A DNA stretch of 64,000 bases from JAQBXX01 sp947085325 (GTDB lineage: Bacteria > Pseudomonadota > Gammaproteobacteria > SURF-13). Of this stretch, positions 42,299-50,996 are shown piece by piece. The stretch spans positions 1-64,000 of the forward strand of contig CAMTVY010000006.1 of assembly GCA_947085325.1 (NCBI GenBank). Reading direction: 5' to 3'. Both the position numbers and the translations under genes were made by a program. The notes below the pieces were generated by a model. It searched no databases and was not told where the DNA came from. It saw nothing but the letters and a program-made list of their open reading frames with translations. Numbering within the stretch: the stretch's first letter is position 1; each line of letters opens with the position of its first letter.

Positions 42299-42326
42299 TG
42301 AAAAAATACCGCCTGTAGAGTAAAGT
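42298..42326 (+). promoter_or_regulatory. Sigma-70-type promoter of tRNA-Leu
   Basis: -35 TTGAAA (42298-42303), 17-bp spacer, -10 TAAAGT (42321-42326). Predicted start point ~42333, giving a 34-nt leader before the tRNA. Its -35 abuts the rnr start codon. Confidence 0.55.
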
Positions 42327-42366
42327 GCGCACCTTCGGCATGCATCTCACCAGATAGTGCCGATGA

Positions 42367-42453
42367 GCCGGGGTGGCGGAATTGGTAGACGCGCTAGCTT
42401 CAGGTGTTAGTGGGGGTAACCCCGTGGAGGTTCAAGTCCTCTCCTCGGCACCA
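42367..42453 (+). tRNA. tRNA-Leu(CAG)
   Basis: 87-nt class II tRNA with encoded CCA. Acceptor GCCGGGG pairs with CCTCGGC; anticodon stem CTAGC/GTTAG encloses loop TTCAGGT, giving anticodon CAG (reads CUG). A long variable arm TGGGGGTAACCCC follows, typical of Leu, and the T-arm contains GTTCAAGTC. Lies alone between rnr and dcd with no downstream tRNA. Confidence 0.97.
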
Positions 42454-42460
42454 TAAAATC

Positions 42461-42518
42461 AGTAGCGAGTAGCTAGTAGCGAGGAAAAGCTTTTACTCGT
42501 CACCAGCTACTCGCCACT
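42461..42518. repeat. Inverted tandem-word hairpin, 7-bp unit, copy 1
   Basis: Three 7-bp words (AGTAGCG AGTAGCT AGTAGCG) at 42461-42481, an 11-15 nt spacer, then the same words inverted (ACTCGTCACCAGCTACTCGC, ending CACT at 42518). Arms match at ~20 of 24 positions. The right arm touches the dcd stop codon. Could terminate both tRNA-Leu and dcd, which converge on it. A second copy with the same word is at 55393-55454. Confidence 0.85.
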
Positions 42519-43083
42519 AAGTTTTAGGCAACGTCACCCCTGTCTGCCCCTGATATTTGCCGCCGCGATCCTTGTAAGACACCTCACATACCTCGTCGGA
42601 CTCAAAAAATACCACCTGCGCCACGCCTTCGTTGGCATAAATCTTCGCGGGCAGCGGTGTGGTGTTGGAAAATTCCAGCGTCACATAGCCTTCCCATTCC
42701 GGCTCGAACGGCGTCACGTTGACGATGATGCCGCAGCGCGCGTAAGTGGACTTGCCGAGACAGATGGTGAGCACATTGCGCGGGATGCGAAAATACTCGA
42801 TGGTGCGCGCCAGCGCAAATGAATTCGGCGGAATGATGCACACGTCCGCCTTCACATCGACAAAACTGTTGGCGTCGAAATTCTTCGGGTCAACGATGGT
42901 CGAGTTGATGTTGGTGAAAATCTTGAATTCGGTGGAGCAGCGGATATCGTAGCCATAGCTCGATGTACCGTAGGACACAATCGGCCCCTTGTCCGTGTGC
43001 TTGACCTGGCCCGGCTCGAACGGCTCAATCATGCCGTGCTGCTGCGCCATGCGGCGGATCCATTTATCAGATTTTATAGCCAA
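42517..43083 (-). CDS. dcd: dCTP deaminase
   Basis: Converts dCTP to dUTP for thymidylate synthesis. Seen: NSFALARTIEYFRIPRNVL with the catalytic Glu-type context, TYARCGIIVNVTPFEPEWEG and GYDIRCS at the N-terminus; 188 residues matches the E. coli enzyme. The stop codon (TAG) overlaps the edge of the 7-bp-word hairpin. Ends converge with tRNA-Leu. Confidence 0.96.
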   Translation of the reverse strand: MAIKSDKWIRRMAQQHGMIEPFEPGQVKHTDKGPIVSYGTSSYGYDIRCSTEFKIFTNINSTIVDPKNFDANSFVDVKADVCIIPPNSFALARTIEYFRIPRNVLTICLGKSTYARCGIIVNVTPFEPEWEGYVTLEFSNTTPLPAKIYANEGVAQVVFFESDEVCEVSYKDRGGKYQGQTGVTLPKT

Positions 43084-43105
43084 TCAGATGCTCCCTTACA
43101 AAGTC

Positions 43106-43187
43106 AGAGAAAAGAGAAAAGATACAAGAGAAAAGTAAAAACCTCTCTATTAACCCCCTTTTCTCTTTCCTCTTGTATCTTTTCTCT
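43106..43187. repeat. Inverted tandem-word hairpin, 14-bp unit
   Basis: The word AGAGAAAAGATACA repeats partially in tandem on the left (43113-43135) and is inverted on the right. The core is a perfect 18-bp stem, AGAGAAAAGATACAAGAG (43113-43130) with its complement at 43170-43187. Purine/pyrimidine strand bias is extreme. It occupies the whole dcd-apbC gap (109 bp) and ends 5 nt from the apbC stop. Confidence 0.85.
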
Positions 43188-43192
43188 GTTGT

Positions 43193-44284
43193 TCAAGTAT
43201 TTTGTATCACGATCTTGGGAAATTTAGCGCTGAAATCCCTGGCGCGCAATGACAGCTTCGCGCTGACATGGCGCGCAATCTCACGGTAAGCCTGGGCGAT
43301 GAGGCCCTCCGGATCAGCAACCACACTAGGATGCCCCCCGTCGGCATTTTCCCGGATACTGATGTCGAGTGGCACGGAGCCGAGCAAATCCACCTTGTAC
43401 TGCTTAGCCATGCGCTCGCCGCCGCCAGCGCCGAAAATATGCTCCTCGTGGCCGCACTGGCTGCAAATGTGCGTGCTCATGTTTTCGATGATGCCGAGCA
43501 CCGGCACCTCGACCTTCTCGAACATCTTGAGCGCCTTGCGCGCATCCAGTAGCGCTATATCCTGCGGCGTGGTAACAATCACCGCACCGCTCACCGGCAC
43601 TTTTTGCGCCAGCGTCAACTGGATATCACCCGTGCCGGGCGGCAGGTCTATGACCAGATAGTCCAGATCCTTCCAGCGCGTGTCATTGAGCAGCTGTTCC
43701 AGTGCCTGGGTGACCATCGGGCCGCGCCAGATCATGGGGGTTTCTTCGTCAATCAGATAGCCGACCGACATCGATTGCAGGCCGTGGCTCATCACCGGCT
43801 CCATGCTCTTGCCGTCCGGCGACGTCGGGCGCGTCTGCACACCCAGCATGCGCGGCTGACTCGGGCCGTAAATGTCCGCATCGAGTATGCCGACGCTGGC
43901 GCCTTCGGCAACGAGCGCGAGGGCAAGATTCACCGCCGTCGTCGACTTGCCTACGCCGCCCTTGCCTGATGCCACGGCGATGATGTTTTTGATATTTTCG
44001 TGCGGCTTTACGCTCTTCTGCACGGCATGCGCGATCACGCGGGAGGAGATGTTCACCGTCACCTTGTCCACGCCCGGCAGGGCGCCAACCCTGGACTGAA
44101 TCGCCTGCGTGAGGGTATCCTGATACCCCTTGGCCGGATAGCCGAGCAGGATATCCACCGTCACGCCGCCGGCATCAATACCTATGTTCTTCACGGCCTT
44201 GGCCGACACCATATCCATTTGCAGATACGGGTCTACCACCTCACTCAAGGCGGTCTCGACCTGCGTCTGGGTAACATTTTCCAC
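43193..44284 (-). CDS. apbC: Iron-sulfur cluster carrier ATPase ApbC/Mrp
   Basis: Cytoplasmic P-loop NTPase that carries 4Fe-4S clusters. Seen: N-terminal MIP18/DUF59 domain (~residues 1-80), deviant Walker A GKGGVGKSTTAVNLALAL, DADIYGPSQPRMLG, LPPGTGDIQLTL and a CxxC in CSQCGHEEHIFG. GTG 44284 (363 residues) is chosen with GGGGG upstream; an ATG at 44329 would add 15 residues without family support. Divergent from metG, as in enterobacteria. Confidence 0.94.
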   Translation of the reverse strand: MENVTQTQVETALSEVVDPYLQMDMVSAKAVKNIGIDAGGVTVDILLGYPAKGYQDTLTQAIQSRVGALPGVDKVTVNISSRVIAHAVQKSVKPHENIKNIIAVASGKGGVGKSTTAVNLALALVAEGASVGILDADIYGPSQPRMLGVQTRPTSPDGKSMEPVMSHGLQSMSVGYLIDEETPMIWRGPMVTQALEQLLNDTRWKDLDYLVIDLPPGTGDIQLTLAQKVPVSGAVIVTTPQDIALLDARKALKMFEKVEVPVLGIIENMSTHICSQCGHEEHIFGAGGGERMAKQYKVDLLGSVPLDISIRENADGGHPSVVADPEGLIAQAYREIARHVSAKLSLRARDFSAKFPKIVIQNT

Positions 44285-44413
44285 TGCAATCCCCCGGGGC
44301 GAACCCCACAACTGTCTGCTCAAGCACATAATTTTACACGGATTCAGGGCCGTGCGGCGATCTTTTAAGGGGCTGGCTTGCTACAATGGCACTCTTCACA
44401 GTCGCCCAACGCC

Positions 44414-46585
44414 ATGCCAGACACACGACAAATCCTCGTTACCAGCGCCCTCCCCTATGCCAACGGGCCGATTCACCTCGGCCATCTGGTGGAATACATC
44501 CAGACCGACATCTGGGTGCGGTTCCAGAAGATGCAGGGGCATGATTGCACCTATGTCTGTGCCGACGATGCCCACGGCACGCCCATCATGCTGCGCGCAC
44601 AGCAGGAAGGCATCACGCCCGAGGCGTTGATCGCTCGCATCAGCGAGGAGCACCAAGCGGATTTCAAGGCGTTCGGCGTAGCGTTCGACAACTACCACTC
44701 CACGCATTCGCCCGAGAATGAGGCGTTTGTGCGCGACATTTATCTGAAACTGCGCAAAAACGGCCACATCACGCAACGCACCATCAAGCAGGCGTATGAT
44801 CCGGTCAAAGAGATGTTTCTGCCGGATCGCTTCATCAAAGGCGAATGCCCGCGTTGCGGAGCCAAAGACCAGTACGGCGACAGTTGCGAGGCCTGCGGCG
44901 CGACTTATTCGCCCACGGACTTGAAAAATCCGGTATCAGTGCTCTCCGGCGCCAAGCCCATTGAAAAAGAATCCGAGCATTATTTTTTCAAGCTGGGTGA
45001 TTTCGAAACCATGCTGCGCGGGTGGCTGAACCCGGACATCACCCAAACACGCCATGTGCAATCCGAAGCGGCCAACAAACTCAACGAATGGTTTGACGCC
45101 GGCCTGCAGGACTGGGACATCTCCCGCGACGCGCCCTATTTCGGCTTCGAAATTCCTGACGCACCCGGCAAATACTTTTACGTCTGGCTCGACGCCCCGG
45201 TCGGTTACATGGCGAGCTTCAAGAATTATTGCGACCGTAAGGGCATCAACTTCGATGACTACTGGCGCAAAGACAGCAAGACCGAGCTTTATCACTTCAT
45301 CGGCAAAGATATTTTATATTTCCACGCCCTGTTCTGGCCCGCGATGCTGGAAGGCTCGGGCTATCGCAAACCCACCGCAGTCTTTGCCCACGGCTTTCTC
45401 ACGGTGAACGGGCAGAAGATGTCGAAATCACGCGGCACCTTCATTACGGCGCGCACTTACCTGGATCATCTGAGCCCGGAATATCTGCGTTATTACTACG
45501 CCACCAAGCTCAACGACAGCATGGCCGATATTGATCTCAATTTTGACGATTTTGTCGCGCGGGTGAATAGTGATCTGGTGGGGAAGTACGTCAACATCGC
45601 GAGCCGCATTGCCCCATTTTTAAGCAAACACTTTGAAGGTTGCGTTTTAAATGGGAAACTGCCGCGAATAGACCCTCAACCCTACTTGAGTGCAGCAGCA
45701 AATGAGGAATTACAGAGACGTGCAGAGGAAGCTCGACGTCAGGGTAATTCAGGCGACATTCTCTATGCTGAGGGAACTCAGGTTCAGCATGGACATGACA
45801 TTGGGGAAATGTTTGGTTGGTTTAGGAACGCAATAGATCATATATCCGATGCTTTCGACCGGCGGGATATGGCACAGGCATTACGGTTGGTTATGAAGCT
45901 TTCCGATCTTGCAAATCGTTATATAGACGACAAGAAACCTTGGATTCTCGCCAAGACAGGTGACCTTAAAAATCTTCAGGAAGTTTGTTCCGTTGCCATC
46001 AATCTTTTTCGCTTACTCACAATTTGCCTAAAACCTGTACTTCCGAAAATTGCCACAGATATCGAGGCGTTTCTAAACACTGCGCCTTTGACGTGGGATG
46101 ATGCCCAAGAGACATTACCTGCTGGACATAAAATTAATGATTACCAACACCTGATGACTCGTGTCGACCAAAAACCAATTGATGCCATGCTCGAGGCGAT
46201 CAAGGAAACCCACGCCATGAATAGCCCCACAGCAACACCCGCAAACAACGAAGCGGCCACCATCAGCATCGACGACTTTGCCAAAATTGATTTGCGGATT
46301 GCCAGAATCGTCACCGCCGAGCACGTCGAGGGTGCGGAGAAGCTGCTGAAGCTGACGCTCGACATTGGCGAGGAACAGCCGCGCACGGTGTTCGCCGGTA
46401 TCAAGTCGGCCTATCAGCCCGCCGATCTGGAGGGCAAGCTGACGGTGATGGTGGCCAATCTCGCGCCGCGCAAGATGAAGTTCGGCCTGTCGGAAGGCAT
46501 GGTGCTGGCCGCAGGCCCCGGCGGTAAGGATTTGTGGATACTGGAGCCCCATGCCGGTGCGCAGCCGGGTATGCGGGTAAAGTAG
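44414..46585 (+). CDS. metG: Methionyl-tRNA synthetase (two-composition mosaic)
   Basis: 723 residues. Seen: HIGH motif ANGPIHLGHLVEYIQTD, zinc-binding cysteines (ECPRCGAKDQYGDSCEACGA), KMSKS motif GQKMSKSRGTF, and the C-terminal EMAP/Trbp111 tRNA-binding domain (DFAKIDLRIARIVTAEHVEG), as in the long E. coli form. The DNA for ~45610-46195 is visibly AT-rich with rare-type codons (AGA, ATA, TTA, GGA) between GC-rich flanks. This segment encodes the anticodon-binding region and a longer-than-usual linker around residues 400-480 (PYLSAAANEELQRRAEEARR, QGNSGDILYAEGTQ). Reads as a recombinant gene but the frame is intact. Confidence 0.95.
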   Translation: MPDTRQILVTSALPYANGPIHLGHLVEYIQTDIWVRFQKMQGHDCTYVCADDAHGTPIMLRAQQEGITPEALIARISEEHQADFKAFGVAFDNYHSTHSPENEAFVRDIYLKLRKNGHITQRTIKQAYDPVKEMFLPDRFIKGECPRCGAKDQYGDSCEACGATYSPTDLKNPVSVLSGAKPIEKESEHYFFKLGDFETMLRGWLNPDITQTRHVQSEAANKLNEWFDAGLQDWDISRDAPYFGFEIPDAPGKYFYVWLDAPVGYMASFKNYCDRKGINFDDYWRKDSKTELYHFIGKDILYFHALFWPAMLEGSGYRKPTAVFAHGFLTVNGQKMSKSRGTFITARTYLDHLSPEYLRYYYATKLNDSMADIDLNFDDFVARVNSDLVGKYVNIASRIAPFLSKHFEGCVLNGKLPRIDPQPYLSAAANEELQRRAEEARRQGNSGDILYAEGTQVQHGHDIGEMFGWFRNAIDHISDAFDRRDMAQALRLVMKLSDLANRYIDDKKPWILAKTGDLKNLQEVCSVAINLFRLLTICLKPVLPKIATDIEAFLNTAPLTWDDAQETLPAGHKINDYQHLMTRVDQKPIDAMLEAIKETHAMNSPTATPANNEAATISIDDFAKIDLRIARIVTAEHVEGAEKLLKLTLDIGEEQPRTVFAGIKSAYQPADLEGKLTVMVANLAPRKMKFGLSEGMVLAAGPGGKDLWILEPHAGAQPGMRVK

Positions 46586-46655
46586 CCGATTCTATATAGC
46601 TAATATTCATATAAATATAAAATAATATTCTTTTTATTTATGTAGAAGCCGCCTT

Positions 46656-46661
46656 TATAAT
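46656..46661 (+). promoter_or_regulatory. -10 box of the Rnf/Rsx operon in AT-rich upstream region
   Basis: A perfect TATAAT 31 nt before rsxA, preceded by a ~60-bp very AT-rich tract (46597-46640) that could be an UP element. No clear -35 at 16-18 bp. Confidence 0.45.
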
Positions 46662-46691
46662 GCGGGCTCCTGATTTCAACCCTCGGTAACC

Positions 46692-47273
46692 ATGGCGGAA
46701 TACGCACTCATTCTCCTCAGCACGGTATTGGTGAACAACTTCGTGCTGGTGAAGTTCCTCGGCCTGTGCCCGTTCATGGGGGTTTCGCGCAAGCTCGAAA
46801 CCTCGACCGGGATGGCGCTTGCCACCACGTTTGTGCTCACGCTCTCGTCGGTGTGCAGCTATCTGGTGAACGAGTATCTGCTGGCGCCGCTCGGGCTGGA
46901 ATACCTGCGCACGATTGGTTTTATTCTGGTGATCGCCGTCGTTGTGCAATTTACCGAGATGGTCGTCCACAAAACCAGCCCTGTGCTGTATCAGGTGCTG
47001 GGTATTTTCCTGCCGCTGATCACCACCAATTGTGCGGTGCTCGGCGTCGCCCTGCTCAATGCGCAAGAGCAGCATGGCTTCACGCAGTCGGCTGTGTATG
47101 GCTTTGGCGCCGCTGTGGGATTTTCCATGGTACTTATTATGTTCGCTGCCCTGCGTGAGCGCATCCTGGTCGCGGATGTACCGGTGGTGTTTCGTGGCCC
47201 GGCCATTGCACTCATCACTGCCGGGCTGATGTCGCTCGCCTTCATGGGCTTTACCGGCCTGATCAGGGTCTGA
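46692..47273 (+). CDS. rsxA: Rnf/Rsx electron-transport complex subunit A
   Basis: 193-residue inner-membrane protein with six helices; N-terminus AEYALILLSTVLVNNFVLVK and LGLCPFMGVSRKLETS are diagnostic. Membrane partner of RnfE; a cysteine pair near the middle binds an iron-sulfur centre in the complex. First of six genes in the order A-B-C-D-G-E. Confidence 0.97.
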   Translation: MAEYALILLSTVLVNNFVLVKFLGLCPFMGVSRKLETSTGMALATTFVLTLSSVCSYLVNEYLLAPLGLEYLRTIGFILVIAVVVQFTEMVVHKTSPVLYQVLGIFLPLITTNCAVLGVALLNAQEQHGFTQSAVYGFGAAVGFSMVLIMFAALRERILVADVPVVFRGPAIALITAGLMSLAFMGFTGLIRV

Positions 47274-47275
47274 GC

Positions 47276-47833
47276 ATGCTGGCTGCCGTCATCGCATTGG
47301 CCGTGCTGGCGGCTGTCTCGGGCCTGGTGCTGGGCTTTTCCGCCATCCGTTTCAAGGTGCAGGGCGACCCGCTGGCCGACAAGATTGATGCTCTGTTGCC
47401 GCAGACACAATGCGGCCAGTGCAGCTACGCCGGCTGCCGGCCCTATGCCGAGGCCATGGCGAAGGGCGAGGCCGATATTAACCAGTGCCCGCCCGGCGGT
47501 GAATCGACCATCGTGGCGCTGTCGGAACTGCTGGGGCGCGAACCCAAGCCGCTCAATGCCGAGCACGGCGAGATCAAACCCAAGATGCTCGCCATCATAG
47601 ACGAGCAACGCTGTATCGGCTGCACCCTGTGCATTCAGGCCTGCCCGGTGGACGCGATTCTCGGCGGCGCCAAGCACATGCACACGGTAATCGCGGCGGA
47701 ATGCACCGGCTGCGAGCTTTGCCTGCCGCCCTGCCCCGTAGACTGCATTGATATGGTTCCGGTAACAGCTACTGCTGGCACCTGGAAATGGGCCCAGCCC
47801 GCCGAGCTGGCACACATCCGGAGCCTCGGGTGA
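47276..47833 (+). CDS. rsxB: Rnf/Rsx complex iron-sulfur subunit B
   Basis: 185 residues: N-terminal hydrophobic anchor, an Fe-S motif CGQCSYAGCRPYAEAM, and two 4Fe-4S ferredoxin motifs (CIGCTLCIQACPVDAI, CTGCELCLPPCPVDCI). Relays electrons between C/D/G and the membrane. Its stop overlaps the rsxC start by 4 nt (GTGA). Confidence 0.97.
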   Translation: MLAAVIALAVLAAVSGLVLGFSAIRFKVQGDPLADKIDALLPQTQCGQCSYAGCRPYAEAMAKGEADINQCPPGGESTIVALSELLGREPKPLNAEHGEIKPKMLAIIDEQRCIGCTLCIQACPVDAILGGAKHMHTVIAAECTGCELCLPPCPVDCIDMVPVTATAGTWKWAQPAELAHIRSLG

Positions 47834-49299
47834 CGCAGAAACTGTGGCGCTTCCCCGGCGGCCTGCATCTCGCCGGGCATAAAGCCGAATCCACTTCCGT
47901 GCCGGTCGCGGCGGCGCGCCTGCCCAAGCGTCTGGTGTTGCCGTTGCAGCAGCACATTGGCGGGCCCGCCAAGCCGCTGGTCACGGCGGGTGATCATGTG
48001 CTGAAAGGGCAGATGATCGCCGCCGCGTCCGGCTATGTGAGCGTACCGCTGCATGCCCCCACCTCCGGCACCGTAGTCGAGATCGCCGACCACCCCATTC
48101 CGCATCCGTCCGGGCTCAGCGCACCGTGCATCGTGCTGGAAAGCGACGGCGAGGATCGCTGGGGGACACGTCATGTGGTGGAAAATCCGGCGGCAGTTGA
48201 ACCCAGCGCGTTGCGTAATGTGCTGCGCGAAGCGGGTATCGTCGGTCTGGGCGGCGCGGGTTTCCCGAGCTTCATCAAACTCAACCACCTGCCCGGCACT
48301 GTGGTGGATACCTTGATTCTGAATGGCGCGGAGTGCGAGCCCTATATCACCTGCGACGATATGCTGATGCGTGAGCATGCGGATGAAATCCTCGCCGGGC
48401 TTGCGATCATGCGCCATGCCTTGCAGGCAAAACGCTGCCTGATCGGCATCGAGGACAACAAACCCGAGGCCTATGCAGCGTTGTGTCAGGCCGTGCTACA
48501 CGCGGGCTTGCCGGAAGTAGACGTCATCCAGGTCCCCACGCGCTATCCGGCGGGCGGCGAGAAACAACTGATCCATGTGCTCACCGGGAAAGAGGTGCCG
48601 AGCAATGGCCTGCCGATACAGATCGGCGTGGTATGCCATAACGTCGCCACGGCACGCGCCGTCTACCGCGCCATTACTCATGGCGAACCCCTGATCACGC
48701 GCTACATCACGGTCACGGGTGACGGCGTCCCGGCGCCACGCAACATGGAAGTGATGCTCGGCACACCCATGCAGGAGCTGATTGAGCAATGCGGCGGCGC
48801 AGCAGACGACGCCCGTCTGGTCATGGGCGGGCCCATGATGGGCTTTGCATTGCGGCACGCTGAAATTCCGGTCATCAAAACCACCAACTGCCTGCTGCTG
48901 ACGCGCCCCACCGCAGCCCCACAGGCCCTGCCCTGCATACGTTGCGGCGCCTGCGTCGAGGTCTGCCCGGCGCAACTGCTGCCGCAGCAGCTCTACTGGC
49001 ATGCGCGCGCCAAGGACTTCGCCAAGAGCCAGGCCTACAACCTGTTTGACTGCATCGAATGTGGCGCCTGCGCGGCGGTATGCCCCAGCACTATTCCGCT
49101 GGTGCAGTATTACCGCTTCGCCAAGGGCGAAATCTGGGCGCAGGAGCGTGAGAAACAAAAAGCCGATATCGCGCGCCAGCGCCATGAGGCGCGGCTGACA
49201 CGCTTGACGCTGGAGAAGGCCGAACGCGATGCGCGCCATGCCGAAAAAAAGGCAGCCCTGGCCAACAAGGTTGCGCCCCGGACAGAAAACGTCAGCTAA
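47830..49299 (+). CDS. rsxC: Rnf/Rsx complex subunit C
   Basis: 489 residues, NADH/FMN- and 4Fe-4S-binding peripheral subunit. Seen: LWRFPGGLHLAGHKAES N-terminus, GLGGAGFPSFIKL (flavin-nucleotide fold), and two ferredoxin motifs CIRCGACVEVCPAQLL and CIECGACAAVCPSTIPLVQY. Shorter than E. coli RsxC (740), which has a long repetitive C-terminal tail that is missing here; instead a ~60-residue charged helix (QEREKQKADIARQRHEAR) ends the protein. GTG 47830 is the start. Confidence 0.96.
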   Translation: MTQKLWRFPGGLHLAGHKAESTSVPVAAARLPKRLVLPLQQHIGGPAKPLVTAGDHVLKGQMIAAASGYVSVPLHAPTSGTVVEIADHPIPHPSGLSAPCIVLESDGEDRWGTRHVVENPAAVEPSALRNVLREAGIVGLGGAGFPSFIKLNHLPGTVVDTLILNGAECEPYITCDDMLMREHADEILAGLAIMRHALQAKRCLIGIEDNKPEAYAALCQAVLHAGLPEVDVIQVPTRYPAGGEKQLIHVLTGKEVPSNGLPIQIGVVCHNVATARAVYRAITHGEPLITRYITVTGDGVPAPRNMEVMLGTPMQELIEQCGGAADDARLVMGGPMMGFALRHAEIPVIKTTNCLLLTRPTAAPQALPCIRCGACVEVCPAQLLPQQLYWHARAKDFAKSQAYNLFDCIECGACAAVCPSTIPLVQYYRFAKGEIWAQEREKQKADIARQRHEARLTRLTLEKAERDARHAEKKAALANKVAPRTENVS

Positions 49300-49314
49300 T
49301 ACACGCGCCCACTC

Positions 49315-50343
49315 ATGCCAACTTCAAGCTCGCCTTACCTGCACACCGCAGACTCCGTCACCGCCATCATGCTGCGCGTGATCTACGCGCTCATCCCCGC
49401 TGTTGCTGCGTATGTCTGGTTTTTCGGCTGGGGCGTGCTGATCAACATCCTGTTTGCAGTCGGCGTTGCCCTGATCTGTGAAGCTGCGATGCTGGCCTTG
49501 CGCAATCGTCCGATCAAACCCTTTCTGCTCGATGGCAGTGCCGTCGTCACGGCCGTGCTGCTTGCGCTCGCCTTGCCGCTGCTCGTCCCCTGGTGGGTGA
49601 TCCTGATCGGCACGGCCTTCGCCATCATCATCGCCAAGCAGCTCTACGGCGGCCTCGGCTTTAATCCGTTCAATCCGGCCATGGTGGGCTATGTGGTGCT
49701 GCTGATTTCGTTTCCACGCGAAATGACGGTGTGGCTGGCGCCGGAGGTGGTGAGCGGTCACAGCCTCGGCCTGACCGATACCCTGCGAGTGATTTTCACC
49801 GGGCAGTGGCCTGCCGGTGTTGCGCTGGACGCCATCAGCGCCGCCACCCCCCTCGACAGCGTGAAAACCGGACACAGCCTGGGCCAGAGCGTGGGTGCAA
49901 CCCTGACGGCAAGCCCCGTGTTCGGCAGCCTCGGCGGCAAAGGCTGGGAATGGATAAACGGCATGTTTCTGCTGGGCGGACTGTGGCTGATCTACAGGAA
50001 GGTCATCAGCTGGCACATCCCGCTCGCCATGCTGGGTACCCTCGTACTGCTGGCCGGGCTTTTTTACCTCGTCGACCAGGACAAATTTGCATCGCCCGTG
50101 TTTCACCTGTTCAGTGGCGCTGCCCTGCTGGGTGCCTTCTTTATCGCCACCGACCCTGTCACGGCCAGCGCCACACCGCGTGGCCGGCTGTACTACGGCG
50201 CGGGCATTGGCGCATTCACCTACATCATCCGTACCTGGGGAGGCTACCCGGACGGCGTCGCCTTCGCCGTATTGCTGATGAACATGGCCGCACCCCTGAT
50301 CGACTACTACACCCAGCCACGCACGTACGGCCATAAAGACTGA
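49315..50343 (+). CDS. rsxD: Rnf/Rsx complex subunit D
   Basis: 342-residue integral membrane protein with covalently bound FMN; the flavinylation motif in DAISAATPLD lies near residue 180. Starts 15 nt after rsxC and overlaps rsxG by one base (TGATG). Confidence 0.97.
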   Translation: MPTSSSPYLHTADSVTAIMLRVIYALIPAVAAYVWFFGWGVLINILFAVGVALICEAAMLALRNRPIKPFLLDGSAVVTAVLLALALPLLVPWWVILIGTAFAIIIAKQLYGGLGFNPFNPAMVGYVVLLISFPREMTVWLAPEVVSGHSLGLTDTLRVIFTGQWPAGVALDAISAATPLDSVKTGHSLGQSVGATLTASPVFGSLGGKGWEWINGMFLLGGLWLIYRKVISWHIPLAMLGTLVLLAGLFYLVDQDKFASPVFHLFSGAALLGAFFIATDPVTASATPRGRLYYGAGIGAFTYIIRTWGGYPDGVAFAVLLMNMAAPLIDYYTQPRTYGHKD

Positions 50344-50996
50344 TGGCCATTGCACGCCACATGATGGTCACAGGCATCGTGCTGGGCCTGTTTGCCGTAG
50401 CAGGCACCGCGATCGTCGCCTATACCTTCGAGCAGACCAAGGCACGCATCGCGCAGAATGAGCGTGAGGCCCTGCTGCACAAACTGCATGCGCTGATCCC
50501 GCCCGGACAGTATGACAATGACCCGCTGCAGGACGCGACGGAGATTCAATCCAGTGCGCTCTCCAGCAAGCCTGTCACGGTATATCGTGCACGCAAGTCG
50601 GGCCTGCCGGTTGCGGCAGCATTCACGCCTGTGGTCGCACCGGACGGCTACAGCGGCCCGATCAAACTGCTGGTGGTAATCCGCCACGATGGGGTTCTCG
50701 CAGGCGTGCGCGTGGTCGCGCACCGGGAAACACCCGGCCTGGGCGACCCGATTGAAGAAACCCGCTCCGGCTGGATTCTCAAATTCGCCGGGCGCTCGCT
50801 CGGCAATCCTCCGGCGCCACAGTGGAAAGTAAAAAAGGATGGCGGTATATTTGACCAGTTTACAGGTGCTACCATCACTCCACGAGCGGTCGTCAAGGCA
50901 GTGCAGAATTGCCTCCACTACTTTGCAGCACACCGGGAGGCGCTCTTCCGGCCCCGGCCCTCCGCAGAGCAGACAATAAAGGACGCACATGGCTGA
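50343..50996 (+). CDS. rsxG: Rnf/Rsx complex subunit G
   Basis: 217 residues: an N-terminal membrane anchor and a periplasmic FMN domain with the covalent FMN motif QFTGATITPRAVVKAV. Overlaps rsxE by 8 nt (ATGGCTGA). Confidence 0.97.
   Translation: MAIARHMMVTGIVLGLFAVAGTAIVAYTFEQTKARIAQNEREALLHKLHALIPPGQYDNDPLQDATEIQSSALSSKPVTVYRARKSGLPVAAAFTPVVAPDGYSGPIKLLVVIRHDGVLAGVRVVAHRETPGLGDPIEETRSGWILKFAGRSLGNPPAPQWKVKKDGGIFDQFTGATITPRAVVKAVQNCLHYFAAHREALFRPRPSAEQTIKDAHG

Noticed and set aside
42367..42453. tRNA-Leu as an integration site
   Set aside because: No integrase, no repeat of the tRNA 3' end and only housekeeping genes next to it.
49324..50355. 343-codon minus-strand frame opposite rsxD
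   Set aside because: Mirror of a GC-rich membrane-protein gene; Gln/His/Gly-rich with no domain.
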